64,000 bases of DNA, from NCBI RefSeq assembly GCF_000471905.2, contig NW_006497023.1, forward strand, positions 710,150 through 774,149, in the 5' to 3' direction. Under the pieces are notes generated by a model that was given only the letters and a program-made list of their open reading frames with translations, had not been told where the DNA came from and did not search any database. The stretch comes from Amborella trichopoda. Its lineage: Eukaryota > Streptophyta > Magnoliopsida > Amborellales > Amborellaceae. The position numbers and the translations under genes are program-made. Of the stretch, positions 33,601-45,441 are shown piece after piece (positions within the stretch are counted from its first letter, which is position 1; each line of letters begins with the position of its first letter).

Positions 33601-34350
33601 TGATCAGCCCGGGTTCATACTTAATGATGCTAAACATCTCATCCTCGGTTCATACCGCACGACACTAAACTACTCAACCTCGGTCCATAATACAATACTA
33701 AGAACTGCTCAGCTTAAGCCCATAATGCATGGCCCTCAACTTCTCCGCGTCGACCCATATTGCATGACCATATACTACTTAGCATCGGTCCATACTGAAT
33801 GACTCTAATCTGCTCAGCCTCGCTCCATACTGCATGACCCTAAACTGCTCAGCCTCCAGCCATACTGCAAGATGACTCCTCAAACTCGGTCCATATTGCA
33901 TGACCCTAAACTGCTCAGCCTTGATTCATATTGCATGACCCTAAACTGCACAACCTCGGTCCATACTGCATGACAAAAATCTGCCAAGCCTCGGTCTGTA
34001 CAGGATGAGCCTAAATTGCTAAGGATCGGTCCATCCTACATCGCCCTAAACTACTCGGTCTTGGTCCCTACAGCATGATCCTAAACTTCTTCATCTCGAT
34101 CAATACTGCATGACCGTAAACTGCTCATCCTCGGTCCATACTGCATGACCCTAAACTACTCAACCTCGATCCATACTGCATGACCCTATATAGCTCAGTC
34201 GCGGTCCATACTACATGACCCTGAACAGCTTTGCCTCGTTCCATACTGCAAGACCCTAAACTGATTAAACGTGTTGCATACTGCATGACCCTAAACTCCT
34301 TGGCCTTGGTCCATAATATGGGCACGTAACTTGCTCAGCCTCTACAGTCC

Positions 34351-34520
34351 ATGATAGAGGAGAGAGAAGAGAGAGAAGAAAACATGAATGGTAATGAGGT
34401 CTCATCGCTCCTGACTGAAGAGAGAGAAGGAGAAAAGAGAACATGGATAGCTATGCACCTTCAACGTCCTTGACAAAGAAGGGAGAGAGACAGAGAACAT
34501 GGACGACGATGGGCTTAATA
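34351..34520 (+). repeat. GA-rich tandem units (about 65-70 bp, 3 degenerate copies)
   Basis: The pattern GAGAGARRGA ... AAGAGAACATGGA ... followed by a CCTGAC-like segment recurs at about 34,355, 34,420 and 34,485 directly next to the array A border. Confidence 0.55.
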
Positions 34521-34844
34521 CAAGGCAAGAAGGAAATACGAATAAAAAGAAAAAAAATAAGAGGGAAAGAAAAGGAGCAAGATGGTTCGAATGGAATTTA
34601 AAATCTTTCATTGCATTAGAAGATGTTACAAGCAAAAAATCCCATTATTAGGGAGGTTACAAATATATTACACAGCATTGCTCTCGCATCAGATAAAAAG
34701 AGAGTAGCGATACCGAAGCATTGCTCTTGCATCTGAGGAAAAGAGAACGGCTGACCCCAGTGTTGCTCTTGAATATGAGGAAAAGAGGACTAATATTCTC
34801 TTCTCTCCAATTTCTCTTCTCCATCAAACCCCTTTTCCCTTTCT

Positions 34845-34862
34845 CTTTACTATAAAAAATGC
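34845..34862 (+). promoter_or_regulatory. TATA box in putative gypsy LTR
   Basis: CTATAAAAAATGCA (34,850-34,863) stands after a pyrimidine-rich stretch and about 700 bp before the gag frame. This fits the promoter position in an LTR, but the LTR itself is not proved because no second copy is present. Confidence 0.35.
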
Positions 34863-35571
34863 ACTAAGAGTCCCTCGTCAAGGAGACGCCGTAAGGCTGT
34901 CGAATGGACATGAACTCCGTTATGTTAATTCTTCCATTTTCCTTTGAGTACACACGCACATGTGCACTCACCCGTTCGTCCCTACTCCTTCGACAAATCG
35001 ATCAAGACCTGGTAATCGAAGACCTTCCCCAAGAGTACCCTTCTGAAGTACCTTCTTCAGACCAGTCCTACCATTAGAGCTCACAAAAGAGCTTGAGGGA
35101 AGGCTCCTTTGGGTGATGAAGTCTTCCATCCCCCGTCACTCCCCATGCCAAGAAAAAATTCAAAGCTGACTCCTATTCCTGGTCCGCATCCCTTGCCGCA
35201 CCTCATGGAGATGGCCCGGTCATGTTTAAAGAAAGTTGATCATGCACAATCATGATCCCGATCTCGGTTCTGAAAAGAGGTATACCAGAGCCGGAAAGCC
35301 ATACATGATCGAGGCATGTGAATGGTGCCAAAATAAGAACACAAGGTACTCAGGGCAAGAATTCTTGCTGATTCTCTGATCGAGAACCCCTTTTATCCAC
35401 TACAGGCCGCAGTAGAACTTGAATTGGAAGAGATAAAATTCTGCATGGTTATCAATGTCGTAGGAGACGACCCAACCTTGGTGCCAATACCATCATGAAC
35501 CTGTCCTGGCTCGATCAGCATACAAAGCTCGAGCTCAATCATGACATGTCGAACCTCTACTGACAGACCTG

Positions 35572-36547
35572 TTGAACCCAGTTCAATGGGTACGCCACGC
35601 CCCCATCATACGAGAGATCAATCACCCTGAAGAAACAATCTGCGTGATGGTCGTTGAAGAGCCTAATGATGACCAAGAAGATCGTATGAATAGGTTCGAG
35701 GACATGATGCGCAAGATGATGGAGAAAATCAAGCTCATGGAATGTACCTGGCTCCTTAGGAACTCATCTCTCCGGAAAGCCAATTCTCGTCATCCAGCCG
35801 ATTCGATCACAAGGCAACCAGTTCCTTCGCATGACCATTCCTCCTCTTAGCAAGTTTCACAGGTTGACATTGATGTCATGGTCAATCACAGTTTGTGAGG
35901 TAGATAAATCTCAGGCATTCAAGCTACAGCCTTGTATCGAAAGCCCTATCCTACTGATAATGATCAACTCCCCTTTCCCCCTAATTACCAGAAAGGGAGA
36001 CTCTCGCTCTTCATCAGGTGAGTTCATCACACCAGCATATTGTCCACTTCTATTTGGCATGTCTAGAGAGAAAAGCGGATGGGATGCTTCTTCTCCATCA
36101 GTTTGTTGAAAGTCTTAACGAGCCGGCATTTAAGTGGTATGCTCGACTCCCTTCGAACACAGTGCAACCTGGGAAGAAATAGAGCACTTGTTCTACAAGC
36201 GCTTCTGTGTAATCGAGAGAGAAGTCCAGACTATTGAGCTTCTCACATTAGTCCAAGGCTTAGAAAAGCCAGTGGATCAATTCATTATAAGATGGAGAGA
36301 TCTAGCTACATACCAAACTACCTCCATGCTTGAAATTGATGCGATCCAAACATGTGTGCGGAACATGGGACCGAAAATCTCCCTACATGTTGAGGCATCA
36401 AACCCAACTTCTATATCGGATCTTATCTTCAAAGAAGTCCAGATAGAGAGCCTCCTTATGCATCATCGAAAACTTCAAACCCCATCATCAAATGGGGAAA
36501 ACAGTCGAAGCTCTTGTAATGTTCTTTCGAATTCTTGGGGCAATTAA
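35572..36547 (+). pseudogene. Gypsy gag remnant, right copy
   Basis: The frame from 35,572 has a charged helical segment (DDQEDRMNRFEDMMRKMMEK). After frameshifts, LLLHQFVESLNEPAFKWYAR (about 36,080-36,150) leads to TWEEIEHLFYKRFCVIEREV, then QTIELLTLVQGLEKPVDQFI and RWRDLA, the core of the Ty3/gypsy gag capsid domain (Retrotrans_gag). Frame breaks near 35,850, 36,110 and 36,170 show decay. Confidence 0.88.
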
Positions 36548-36559
36548 CAGAAAGGAGTG

Positions 36560-37400
36560 ATCAGTGCTACTGTCACTGTATCAGACCCCAATAAGGCCTC
36601 ACCACAAACTCTAGACTTCTCTATGGGGGTGAACCCTGCAAATGCTCAAGGGACTCCTCAAGCGAGCCAGCAGAAACCTCAGTCCTACAATAAGGTGCCA
36701 CCATCTTGAAACCTCTATGGAAAAGACTAATGGGAGGAGAAGAAAAAGAAAGTCTATAGCTTTGACAGGGAGCATGTGCCGACGTTACTCCGAATGTTGA
36801 TTGAGAAACAAATGATCACCTTGGCTGATATGAAAACGCCAGAGGATGCTGACTTTATCACTAATAAGAGTAATTGTACCTATCATAGAATGCTGAGGCA
36901 CCCTATTCAGGATTGCTTCACACTCAAAGATCACAATGAGGCTTTAATCCATAAGGGGTAGATACAACTTGATAGTCTCCAGAAGGCATTCGGGGCAGCT
37001 GAAGCATCTCATGTGGTGACAGTTTAAGAAGAAGGCAAGCAAGAGTATCATCTTGATGAACTACCACAGAACCTTCTTCAGGCTCTGTTTTGTATGATGC
37101 TTCAAGTAGGGATCATCGCACCAGAACCATCAAGACAGCCCAGGCATCTCGCTCGTGGGACTGAAACCCTCTGGTGCCCTTATCACCAGATACGAGGTCA
37201 TGACTTGGACGGCTTCAGATTCTAAGCCATAATCATAGAGAAAGTCCAAGGAGGACATGTCGTTGGCACCATCTCAAGGGATGATGTTTGAACCACCAGG
37301 CTGCCAACACAAGAGGTCACCCAAACACAGACCTCTTGTGAAAGTGCAATACCCGAGCCATCCAATTCCCAACCATGGAAAGTCTTTCGAGGGAGAAATT
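36560..37400 (+). pseudogene. Gypsy post-gag region with zinc-binding-like motifs
   Basis: Reads FDREHVPTLLRMLIEKQMIT, CTYHRMLRHPIQDCFTLKD, and about 200 bp later LWCPYHQIRGHDLDGF. The C..H....H....CF.LKD and C.YH...GHD patterns are usual after gag in plant gypsy elements of this type. Stops occur near 36,541, 36,960, 37,027 and 37,224. Confidence 0.8.
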
Positions 37401-37469
37401 GAATGAAATCGATGAAGAGGGAGGTTGTTCACCAAGCAAGGTCAGCCCCTAAGCCACGTGAACCTGGCT

Positions 37470-38260
37470 AACCTGGGCCCGTTCACAAAAATGGTAGAAG
37501 AAGATAAGCACCAAAGTCTGCCCACCGAAAGAGAAAACTCCCTCAACCCCAGATTGAGGTTGAATTCCTCAAGCCCTTCCTCCATTGCCAACCCTATGGG
37601 ATTTCTTTCCTAAGTCAGTCACTTTCACTGACCAAGACCTGTAATCCAGTCAAGAAGGCATTCCTGATCGTTCCTCTGTTCAGGTTCCCAACATGTCTGA
37701 TAATGGTGATGACATAAAAAGCACCCCCAACAGTCTAAGCAGAGTGATGACTGAAAAGATTCCTTGCAAATGTCCAATTCCGACTATGACGTTAAAAGCT
37801 ACCCGGATTGGTCTAATCTAAGAGGCGACCTTAAAATATCTCTCTCATCTTCTATCCCTGACTCTTCTAAACCTTCTTCTTATTTTTTTCACACGTCTTT
37901 TGCAGGTTTGAATCTCAAATGCCCAGACTTTGAGGCTCTTGACAAAGAGTTGAAAAATTGCAACATTAGTAGGCAGCATCAAAAACCGCTGAAGAAAACG
38001 GTGGTGCAAGCAGCTAGGTTCTGACAGTCCCTGAGGCCTTAGCATCTTGAGCCAATGCAAAGCCTCCTCCAACAATTGAGGAACTCCTCAAGAGACACAA
38101 GAATCCCAAACTTAAGAAACCCTAATGGCCTCTTGAGCCCGAATTCGAGCAACGACCGAAGGAGTCAAGAGGGCAGTGCTTCCTTTCTCATGAAGAATGC
38201 CACATGGTGCAGGTCTCTGAGGTAGTGACCAACACTGACCCATCAATACCCCATAAAAAA
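37470..38260 (+). pseudogene. Gypsy linker block, right copy
   Basis: Matches the left copy (23,150-22,330, minus) over its length: LNPRLRLNSSSPSSIANPMG, DVKSYPDWSNLRGDLK, CPDFEALDKELKNCNIS and the shared nucleotide stretch TGCCACATGGTGCA near 38,199. Homology fades after about 38,260. The right copy has more stops than the left. Confidence 0.75.
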
Positions 38261-38703
38261 TATCTGTGCATTCTCTTACTGGCACACACCGTGCCAGAAA
38301 ACCTCTGCAAGCCTTTTGCCTTCACTATCGAAAAATTTGTGCAAATCATTGGAAACACTCTACCAAAATTCCTAAAGTCCCAACACATTCCCCTTTACTA
38401 AAAAACATGCCTGCAAACCCACCAGAATCCTTGTCAGAACCTCTCCCTTTTTGTTGCCGAAAGTTCCCTCACACCAAGCCTTAGTCATTTTTACCTTTAA
38501 TAAAACGGTAAAGGGATTTTACCCCCTTCTTATACCCTCGTGTGTCCCACTTCTGTCTCTCAAAAAATAGGAATGATGACAGAGTCCAGAAGAAAAAAAG
38601 ATAATTGACCGGGCCAAACGCGCTTTGGCCAGAGCCCAAACCTGAATGTTTCTCTTCAACTCAGCCACCTTGAACAACTCTCCATCTCACTGTTGTTCAT
38701 GCA

Positions 38704-38927
38704 ACCACCATCGCGCACGTTCACCATCGTGCACATTCACCACCATGCGCATTCACTGTCGTGCGTGTTCACTGTCATTCACGTTCACTGTCGTGCATGC
38801 TCACCACCGTGCGTGTTCAACGTTATGCGCATTCACCATCATGCGTGCTCACCGACGTGCATGTTCTCTGTCATGCATGTTCTCTGCAGCACGTGTCCAC
38901 CGTCGTGCACACTTACTGCTGAGCACG
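38704..38927 (+). repeat. 16-bp minisatellite, 14 units
   Basis: Units such as TTCACCATCGTGCACA follow at exact 16-bp spacing from 38,704 to 38,927 without indels but with many substitutions. Because 16 is not a multiple of 3, the overlapping frames of 170-193 codons here are His/Cys/Ser-rich products of the repeat and show no known domain. Confidence 0.88.
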
Positions 38928-39372
38928 ACCCTTGCACTACTGAGCCAATTTTCATCACCGAGCCCACCCCTTCTACCTCTGCACCCATGCCTTTTGCATT
39001 CACCTCCACACATGCCTCCCTTAGCCAGCCGATTCGTGTGCGCATCGACAAAGGTTCGACCCTCAATAACCTTTCCATCCCCACTCGAATTATATTCATA
39101 CTTCCCATCACATGTGTCCACTATAATCACCAGGGAGCCACATTTGCTCCCCAATCCCCAGTGAGTCTGATTCCACCTACCACCCTCATTGGGTCACCTT
39201 CATCTTCTGAGCCCACTGCCCATAAATGGTCTCAGCCATTTTCATCCCCAAGTGAGTCAGACCACCATCCATAGGCTCATTCCCCATGGAGCCTCATCCA
39301 CTTCACAGCTCTCAGTGAGTCCACATCTCATTAGTGACCCACATACATGACGGCTCATACGCTATCTAGTTG

Positions 39373-42300
39373 TATGATAGAGGGTGAGCAGTTTTGGGTC
39401 ATGCGGTTTGAACCGAGGCTGAGCAGTTTGGTTGCACAGCATCAACCGTGACTGACCAGTTCGGGGTTATGCAGTATGGACTGAGGTTGAGCAGTTTGAG
39501 GTTGTGCAATATGGGTCGAGGGTGAGAAGTTTAGGGTCATGCAGTATGGACTGAGGCAGAGCAGTTTAGGGTCATGCAGTATGGACCGAGGCTGAGTAGC
39601 TTAGGGTCATGCGATTTGGACCGAGGCTGAGCAGTCTAGTTTCATGTAGTGTGGACTAAGGTCGTGCAGTTAGGGTCATGCATGATGGACCTAGGCTGAG
39701 TAGTTTAAGGTCGTGCAGTCTGGACCGGGGCTGAGCACTTTTTGGTCATACCGGATGGATCGAGGCTGAGCAGTTTAGGGACCTATAGTATGGACTGACG
39801 CTGAGTAGTTCATGGCCATGTAGTGTGGGCCAAGGCTATGCAATTTAGGGTCATGCAACATAAATCGTGGCTGATCAGTTTAAGGTCATGCCGCATGGAC
39901 CGAGGCAGAGTAGTTTAGGGTCTTGCAATATGGACCTAGGCTGAGAAGTTTAGGGTAATGTGGTACGGATCGAGGGTGAACAGTTTAGGGTCATGAAGTA
40001 TGGAATGAGGTTGAGCAGTTTAGGGTCATGCAATAGGGACTGGGGCTCAGCAGTTTAGGGTAATGAAGTGTTGATTGAGGCTGAGCAGTTAGTGGTTATG
40101 GAGTATGGACCGAGGCCAAGCAATTAAGGGTTATGCAGTATGTTTACGGTCTTATAATTTGGATCGAGGCTTAGCAGTTCATGACCATGTAGTGTGGACC
40201 AAGGCTGAGCTTATCGTGACCATGTAGTGTGGACCGAGGCTTAGCATTTAAGGGTCATGCTTTATAGACTGAGGCCGAGCAGTTTATTGTCATGCCGTAT
40301 ATATCGTGGCTGAGCAGTTTAGGGTTATGCGGTATGGAACGAGGCAGAGTAGTTTGGGATCTTGCAGTATGGACCTAAGCTGAGTAGTTTCAGGTCATGT
40401 AGTATGGACTGAGACTGAGTAGTTTAGGGTCAAGCAGTATGGAATGAGGCTGAGCAGTTCATGGCCATGTAGTGTGGACCGAGGCTTAGAAGATTAGGGT
40501 CATGCATTTTTTATTGAGGATGAGCCGTCTAGAGTCATGCAAGATAAATCGAGACTGAGCAGATGGTTCAAGGCTAAGCAGTTTAGGCTCTTATAGTATG
40601 GACCAAGGTTGACAAGCTTAGGTTGATGCAGTATGGACTGCGGCTGAGTAGTTTAGGGTATTACAGTATGAACCTAGTATGAGCTATTCATGGCCATGTA
40701 GTGTGGATCGAGGTTAACGATTTAGGGTCATCCATTATGAACCGAGGCTGAACAGTTTAGGTTCATGCAGTATAAATTGAGGCCGAACAGTTTAGGGTCA
40801 TGCAGTATGGATAGTGGCTGAGCAGTATAAGATCATGCAGTAAGGATAGTGCTCTAGCAGTTTAGGGTCATGCTGTATGGACCGAGGATGAGGAGTATAC
40901 GGTCATGCCGAATGGTACGAAACTGAGAAATTTAAGGTCATGTACTATGAACCGAGCCTGAGCAGTTTAAGGTCATGCAAGATGGATCGAGGTTGACCAG
41001 TTTAGGGTCATGCTATATGGACTGAGGCTGAGATGTTTAGGGTCATGCAGTATGGACCAAGGCTGAGCAGTATAGGGTCACTCAGTATGAATCAAGGCTG
41101 AGTACAAAAGGGTCTTACTGTATGGACCGATGTTGAGCTGTTCATGGCCATGTACTGTGGACCAAGGCTTAGCGGTTTACGGTTATGCATTATAGCCAGA
41201 GGCTGAGCAGTTTAAGATGATGCAGTATGGACCGGGGCTGAGCAGTTTAGGGTCTTACAGTATGGACCAAGGCTGAGATGTTTAAGGTCATGCACTATGG
41301 ACCGAGGGTGAGCAGTTTAGGGTCATGCAGTATGGAACGAGGCTGAGCTGTTCATGGCCATGTAGTGTGGACCGAGGATTAGTAGCCTAGGGTCATGCAT
41401 TATGGACCGAGGCAGAGTAGTTTAGTGTCATGCACTATAAATCGAGGATGACAAGTTTAACGTCATGCAGTATGGACCGAGGCTGATCAGTTTAGGATCT
41501 TACAGTATAGACCTAGGCAGAGATGTTTAGGGTTATACAGTATGGACCGAGGCTGAGTAGTTTAGGGTAATGCAGTATGGACCAAGGTTCAACTGTTTAT
41601 GGTCCAACGGAATGGGCCGAGGCTGAGCTTTTAAGGGCCTTACAGTATGGATCGAGGCTATGCAGGTTAGGGTCATGCAATATGGACCTAGGCTGAGCAG
41701 TTTAAAGTAATGTGGTACGGACCTAGACTAAATAGTTAGTTGTTATGCAGTTTGGACCGACGCTGAGCAGTCTAAGCCCATGAAGTTTGGACTGAGTCTG
41801 AATAGTTTAGAGTCATGTAGAATGGATCGGGGCTGAGCAGTTTTGGGTAATGCAGTACAGATTGAACCTAAGCAGTTTAGGCTCATGCAGTATGGATTGA
41901 GGCTGAGCAGTTTAGGGTCATCCAATTTGGACCGAGACTGAGCAGTTTACGGTCATGCCCTATGGATTGTGGCGGAGCCATTTACGATCATGTCATATGG
42001 ACCGAGGCTGAGCAGTTTAGGGTCATGCAGTATCGACCGATGCTGAGCCATTTAAGGTCATGTAGTATGGACCGAGGCTGAGCACTTTAAGGTCATGCAG
42101 TTTGGATCGAGGCTGAGGAGTTTAAGGTCATGTAGTATGGACCGAGCATGATAAGTTTATGGTCATGAAGTATGGACTGAGGCTGAGCACTTTAGGGTTA
42201 TGTAGTATTGACCAATGATGAGCTTTTTAGAGTCATGCAGTATGGACCGAGGCTAAGCACTTTAGGGTCATGCAATATGGACCGAGGCTGAGCAGTTTAG

Positions 42301-45300
42301 GGTCGTGCAGTATAGACCGAGCTTGATAATTTTAGGGACATGCAATTTGGACTGAGGCTGAGCACCTTAGGATCATGCAGTATTGACCGATGGTGAGATT
42401 TTTAGGGTCACGCAGTTTGGACAGAGGCTGAGCACTTGTAAGGTCATGCAGTATAGACCGAGGCCGAGTAGTTTAGGGTCATGCAGTATAGATCGAGCTT
42501 GATAATTTTAGGGTCATGTAATATGGACTGAGGTTGAGCACTTTAGGGTTATGTAGTGAGGTCTGAGGCTGAGGAGTTTACAGTCATGCAGTATGGACCT
42601 TCCTTGAGTAGTTTAGGGTCATGCAGTGTGGACTGAGGATGAGCAGTTTATTATCGTGCAGTATCGACCGAGGCTGAGCAATTTATGGTCATGCAATATG
42701 GACCGAAGCCTTGAGTAGTTTGGGGTCATGCCGAATGGATCGAGGCTAAGAAGTTATGGGTCGTGCATCATGAAACGAGGCTGAACAGTTTAGGGTCATG
42801 CAATATGGACCGGGGCTGAGCAGTTTAGGGTCAGGCAGTATGGACTGAGGCAGAGAAGTTTAGGGTCACGCAATATGGACCGAGGCTGGGCAGTTTAGGG
42901 TCATGCGGTATGGACTGAGGCTGAGCAGTTTAAGGTCATGCAATGTGGACTGAGGTTGCGCAGCTTTGGGTCATGCTACATGGATCGAGGATGAGAAGTT
43001 TAGGGTCAATCAATATGGAATGAGGGCAAGCTGTTTAGGGTCAGGTTCTGTGAACCGCAGCTGAGCAGTTTTGGGTAATGCGGTATGGACCATGGCTGAG
43101 CTTTTTTAGCTCTTGTAGTATGGACCGAGGCTAAGCAGTTTAGGGTTTTACAGTATTGACAAAGGCTGAACTATTAAGAACCATGTAGTATGGATCGAGG
43201 TTGTACAATTTAGTCAAGTAGTATAGATCGAGGCTGAGCAGTTGAGGGTAATGCAGTATGGACCTAGCATGAGCAGTTTAGGGTCTGGTAGTATGGACCG
43301 AGGCTGAGAAGTATAAGGTCATGCTGTATGGACCGAGGATGAGGAGTTTAAGGTCATGCAGTCCTGATTGACGTTGAACTGCTTAGGGTCGACTGAGGCT
43401 TACATGTTTAGGGTCATGCAGTGTGGACCGAGGCTGAGCAGTTAAAGGTCATGCAGTATGGACCGAGGCTGAGCAGTTCGGGTCACGCAGTTTGGAACGA
43501 GGCTGAGCCGTTTACGGTCATGCCGTATGGAACGTGGCTGAGCCGTGTACAGTCATGCTGTATGGATCGAGGCTGAGCAGTTTAGGTTCATGCAGTATCG
43601 ACCGATGCTAAGCTATTTAGGATCATGCAGTATGGACCGAGTTTGAGCACATTAGGGTCACGCAGTAAGGACTAAGGTTGAGCAGTTTAGGGTCACGCAG
43701 TACAGACATTGAGCATGAGAAGTTTAGGGTCATGCTGTAGGGACTGAGGCTGAGCACTTCAGAGTCATGCAGTATGGATCGAGGCTGGCCACCTTAGGGT
43801 CATGCAATATGGATCTAGGGTGGGTAGTTTAGGGTCATGCAGTATAGACCACGCTGGAGAAATTTAGGGCCATGCAAAAGGGACTAAGGCCGAGCACTTT
43901 AGGGTTGTGATGCATGGTCAGAGGCTGAACAGTTTTTGGTCATGCAGTATGGACCTTGCTTGAGCAGTTTTGGGTCATGTAGTATGGATCGAGGCCGAGC
44001 AGTTTAGGGTCATGCAATATGGATCGATTCCTTGAGTAGTTAACGGTCATGTAGTATGGATCGACGCTGAGCAGTTTGGGGTCATGCATCATGGACCGAG
44101 GCTGAGCAGTTTAGGGTCATTCAGTATGGACCGAGGATGAGCAGTTAAGGGTCATGTGGCATGAAACGAGGATGAGCAGTTTAGGATCATGCAATATGGA
44201 CCGAGGCTGAGCAGTTTAGGGTCGTGCAATATGGACTAAGGTAGAGCAGTTTTGAATCAGGCAGTATGGACCGAGGTTGAATAGTTTAGGGACATGCAGA
44301 ATGGACCGGAGCTCAACATGTTTGGGTCATGCAATGTGGACTGAGGTTGCGCAATTTTGGGTCATGCTGTATGGATCGAGCCCTAGCAGTTTAGGGTCAA
44401 TTGGTATGGACCGAGGCTAAGCAATCTAAGGTCATGTTGTGTGGACCGCGGTTGAGCAGTTTGAGTCATGCAGTATGGACCAAGGTTGAGCATTTTTGGC
44501 TCTTGCAGTATGGACCGGGGGTAAGAAGTTTAAGGTTATGCAGTATTTATCAAGGCTGAACTGTTAAGAACCATGTAGTGTGGACCGAGGATGCACAATT
44601 TAGTCAAGTAGTGTGGACCGAGGCTGTGCAATTTAGTCAAGTAGTGTGGACCGAGGCTGAGTAGTTGAGGGTCATGCAGTATGAACCGAGCTTGAGATGT
44701 TTAGGGTCCGACAGTATTGACTAAGGTTGAGAGGTATCAGGTCATGCTGTATGGACTAGGACGAGCAGTTTAATGTCATGCAGTCAAGACCGACGCTGAA
44801 CTGCTTAGGGTCATGTAGTATGGACAGAGGCTGAGTAGTTTATGGACCGCCCCTGAGCAGTGCAAGGTCATGCAGTATGGACCGAGGCTGAGCAATTTGG
44901 GGTCATGTAGTTTTGACTGAGGCTGAGCAGCTTATGGTTGTGCCTTATGGACCATGGCTGAGCAGTTTACGGTCATGCATTATCGACCGATGCTGAGCTG
45001 TTTAGGGTCGTGCAGTATGGACCGAGTCTTAGCCATTTATAATCATGCAACAAAGGCCGAGTATGAGCAGTTTAGCGTCAGGCACTATGGATCAAGGCTG
45101 AGCACTTTAGGGTCACATAGTATGGACCGAGGCTGAGCAGTTTAGGGACATGCAGTATGCACTGGGGCTGAGCAGTTTAGGGTCTTACAGAATGGAATGA
45201 GGCTGAGCAGTTAGGGGTCATGCAACATGAACTGAAGCTGAGCAGTTTAGGGTCAAGCAGTGTGGACCGTAGCTGAACAGTATAGGGTCAGGCAGTATGG

Positions 45301-45441
45301 ACCGAGCCTTTACAGTTTAGGGTCATGCAGTAGATATCGAGGCTTAGCAGTTTAAGGTCATGCAGTATCAACTGAGGTAGAGTAGTTTAGGGTCAGGCAG
45401 TATGGACCGAGGCTGGGCAGTTTAGGGTCATGCGGTATGGA
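39373..45441 (+). repeat. Satellite array B, part 1 (about 173 copies), plus orientation
   Basis: The same 35-bp satellite as array A but on the plus strand: GTCATGCAGTATGGACCGAG plus GCTGAGCAGTTTAGG. The first monomers (39,373-39,540) are more diverged. A shortened variant containing TTTAGTCAAGTAG, about 33 bp, appears at about 43,208 and 44,600-44,645. Ends at an assembly gap. Confidence 0.97.

Larger units (their letters stand above)
23392..34350 (-). repeat. Satellite array A, 35-bp monomer (about 313 copies)
   Basis: About 11 kb of uninterrupted tandem repeats. On the minus strand the consensus is GTCATGCAGTATGGACCGAG joined to GCTGAGCAGTTTAGG (35 bp); on the plus strand it reads CCTAAACTGCTCAGCCTCGG and so on. 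Most monomers differ from the consensus at several positions, with scattered 1-8 bp indels and a few short duplications. Each typical monomer contains TTTAGGG and CATGCA. The left border follows gypsy-like sequence; the right border is at the 5-kb island. Confidence 0.97.
34351..39372 (+). mobile_element. 5-kb island between inverted arrays, with gypsy 5' part
   Basis: Contains, in plus-strand order, a purine-rich leader with tandem units (34,351-34,520), an LTR- or leader-like region with a TATA box (34,520-35,100), gypsy gag (about 35,160-36,547), a post-gag region (36,560-37,400), the linker block (37,470-38,260), spacer, a 16-bp minisatellite (38,704-38,927) and proline/serine-rich low-complexity sequence. 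Protease, RT and integrase are missing. Satellite of opposite orientation borders each side. I could not find a pair of LTRs or a target duplication. Confidence 0.75.

Noticed and set aside
23392..34350. CRISPR array (about 35-bp repeats in long series)
   Set aside because: The repeats are contiguous with no unique spacers, all monomers diverge, and the context is plant nuclear DNA with introns and plant retroelements. It is a satellite.
38646..39274. Overlapping 172- and 193-codon His/Cys-rich frames as a novel gene
   Set aside because: They are produced by the 16-bp minisatellite, overlap each other in two frames, and lie in decayed gypsy sequence.
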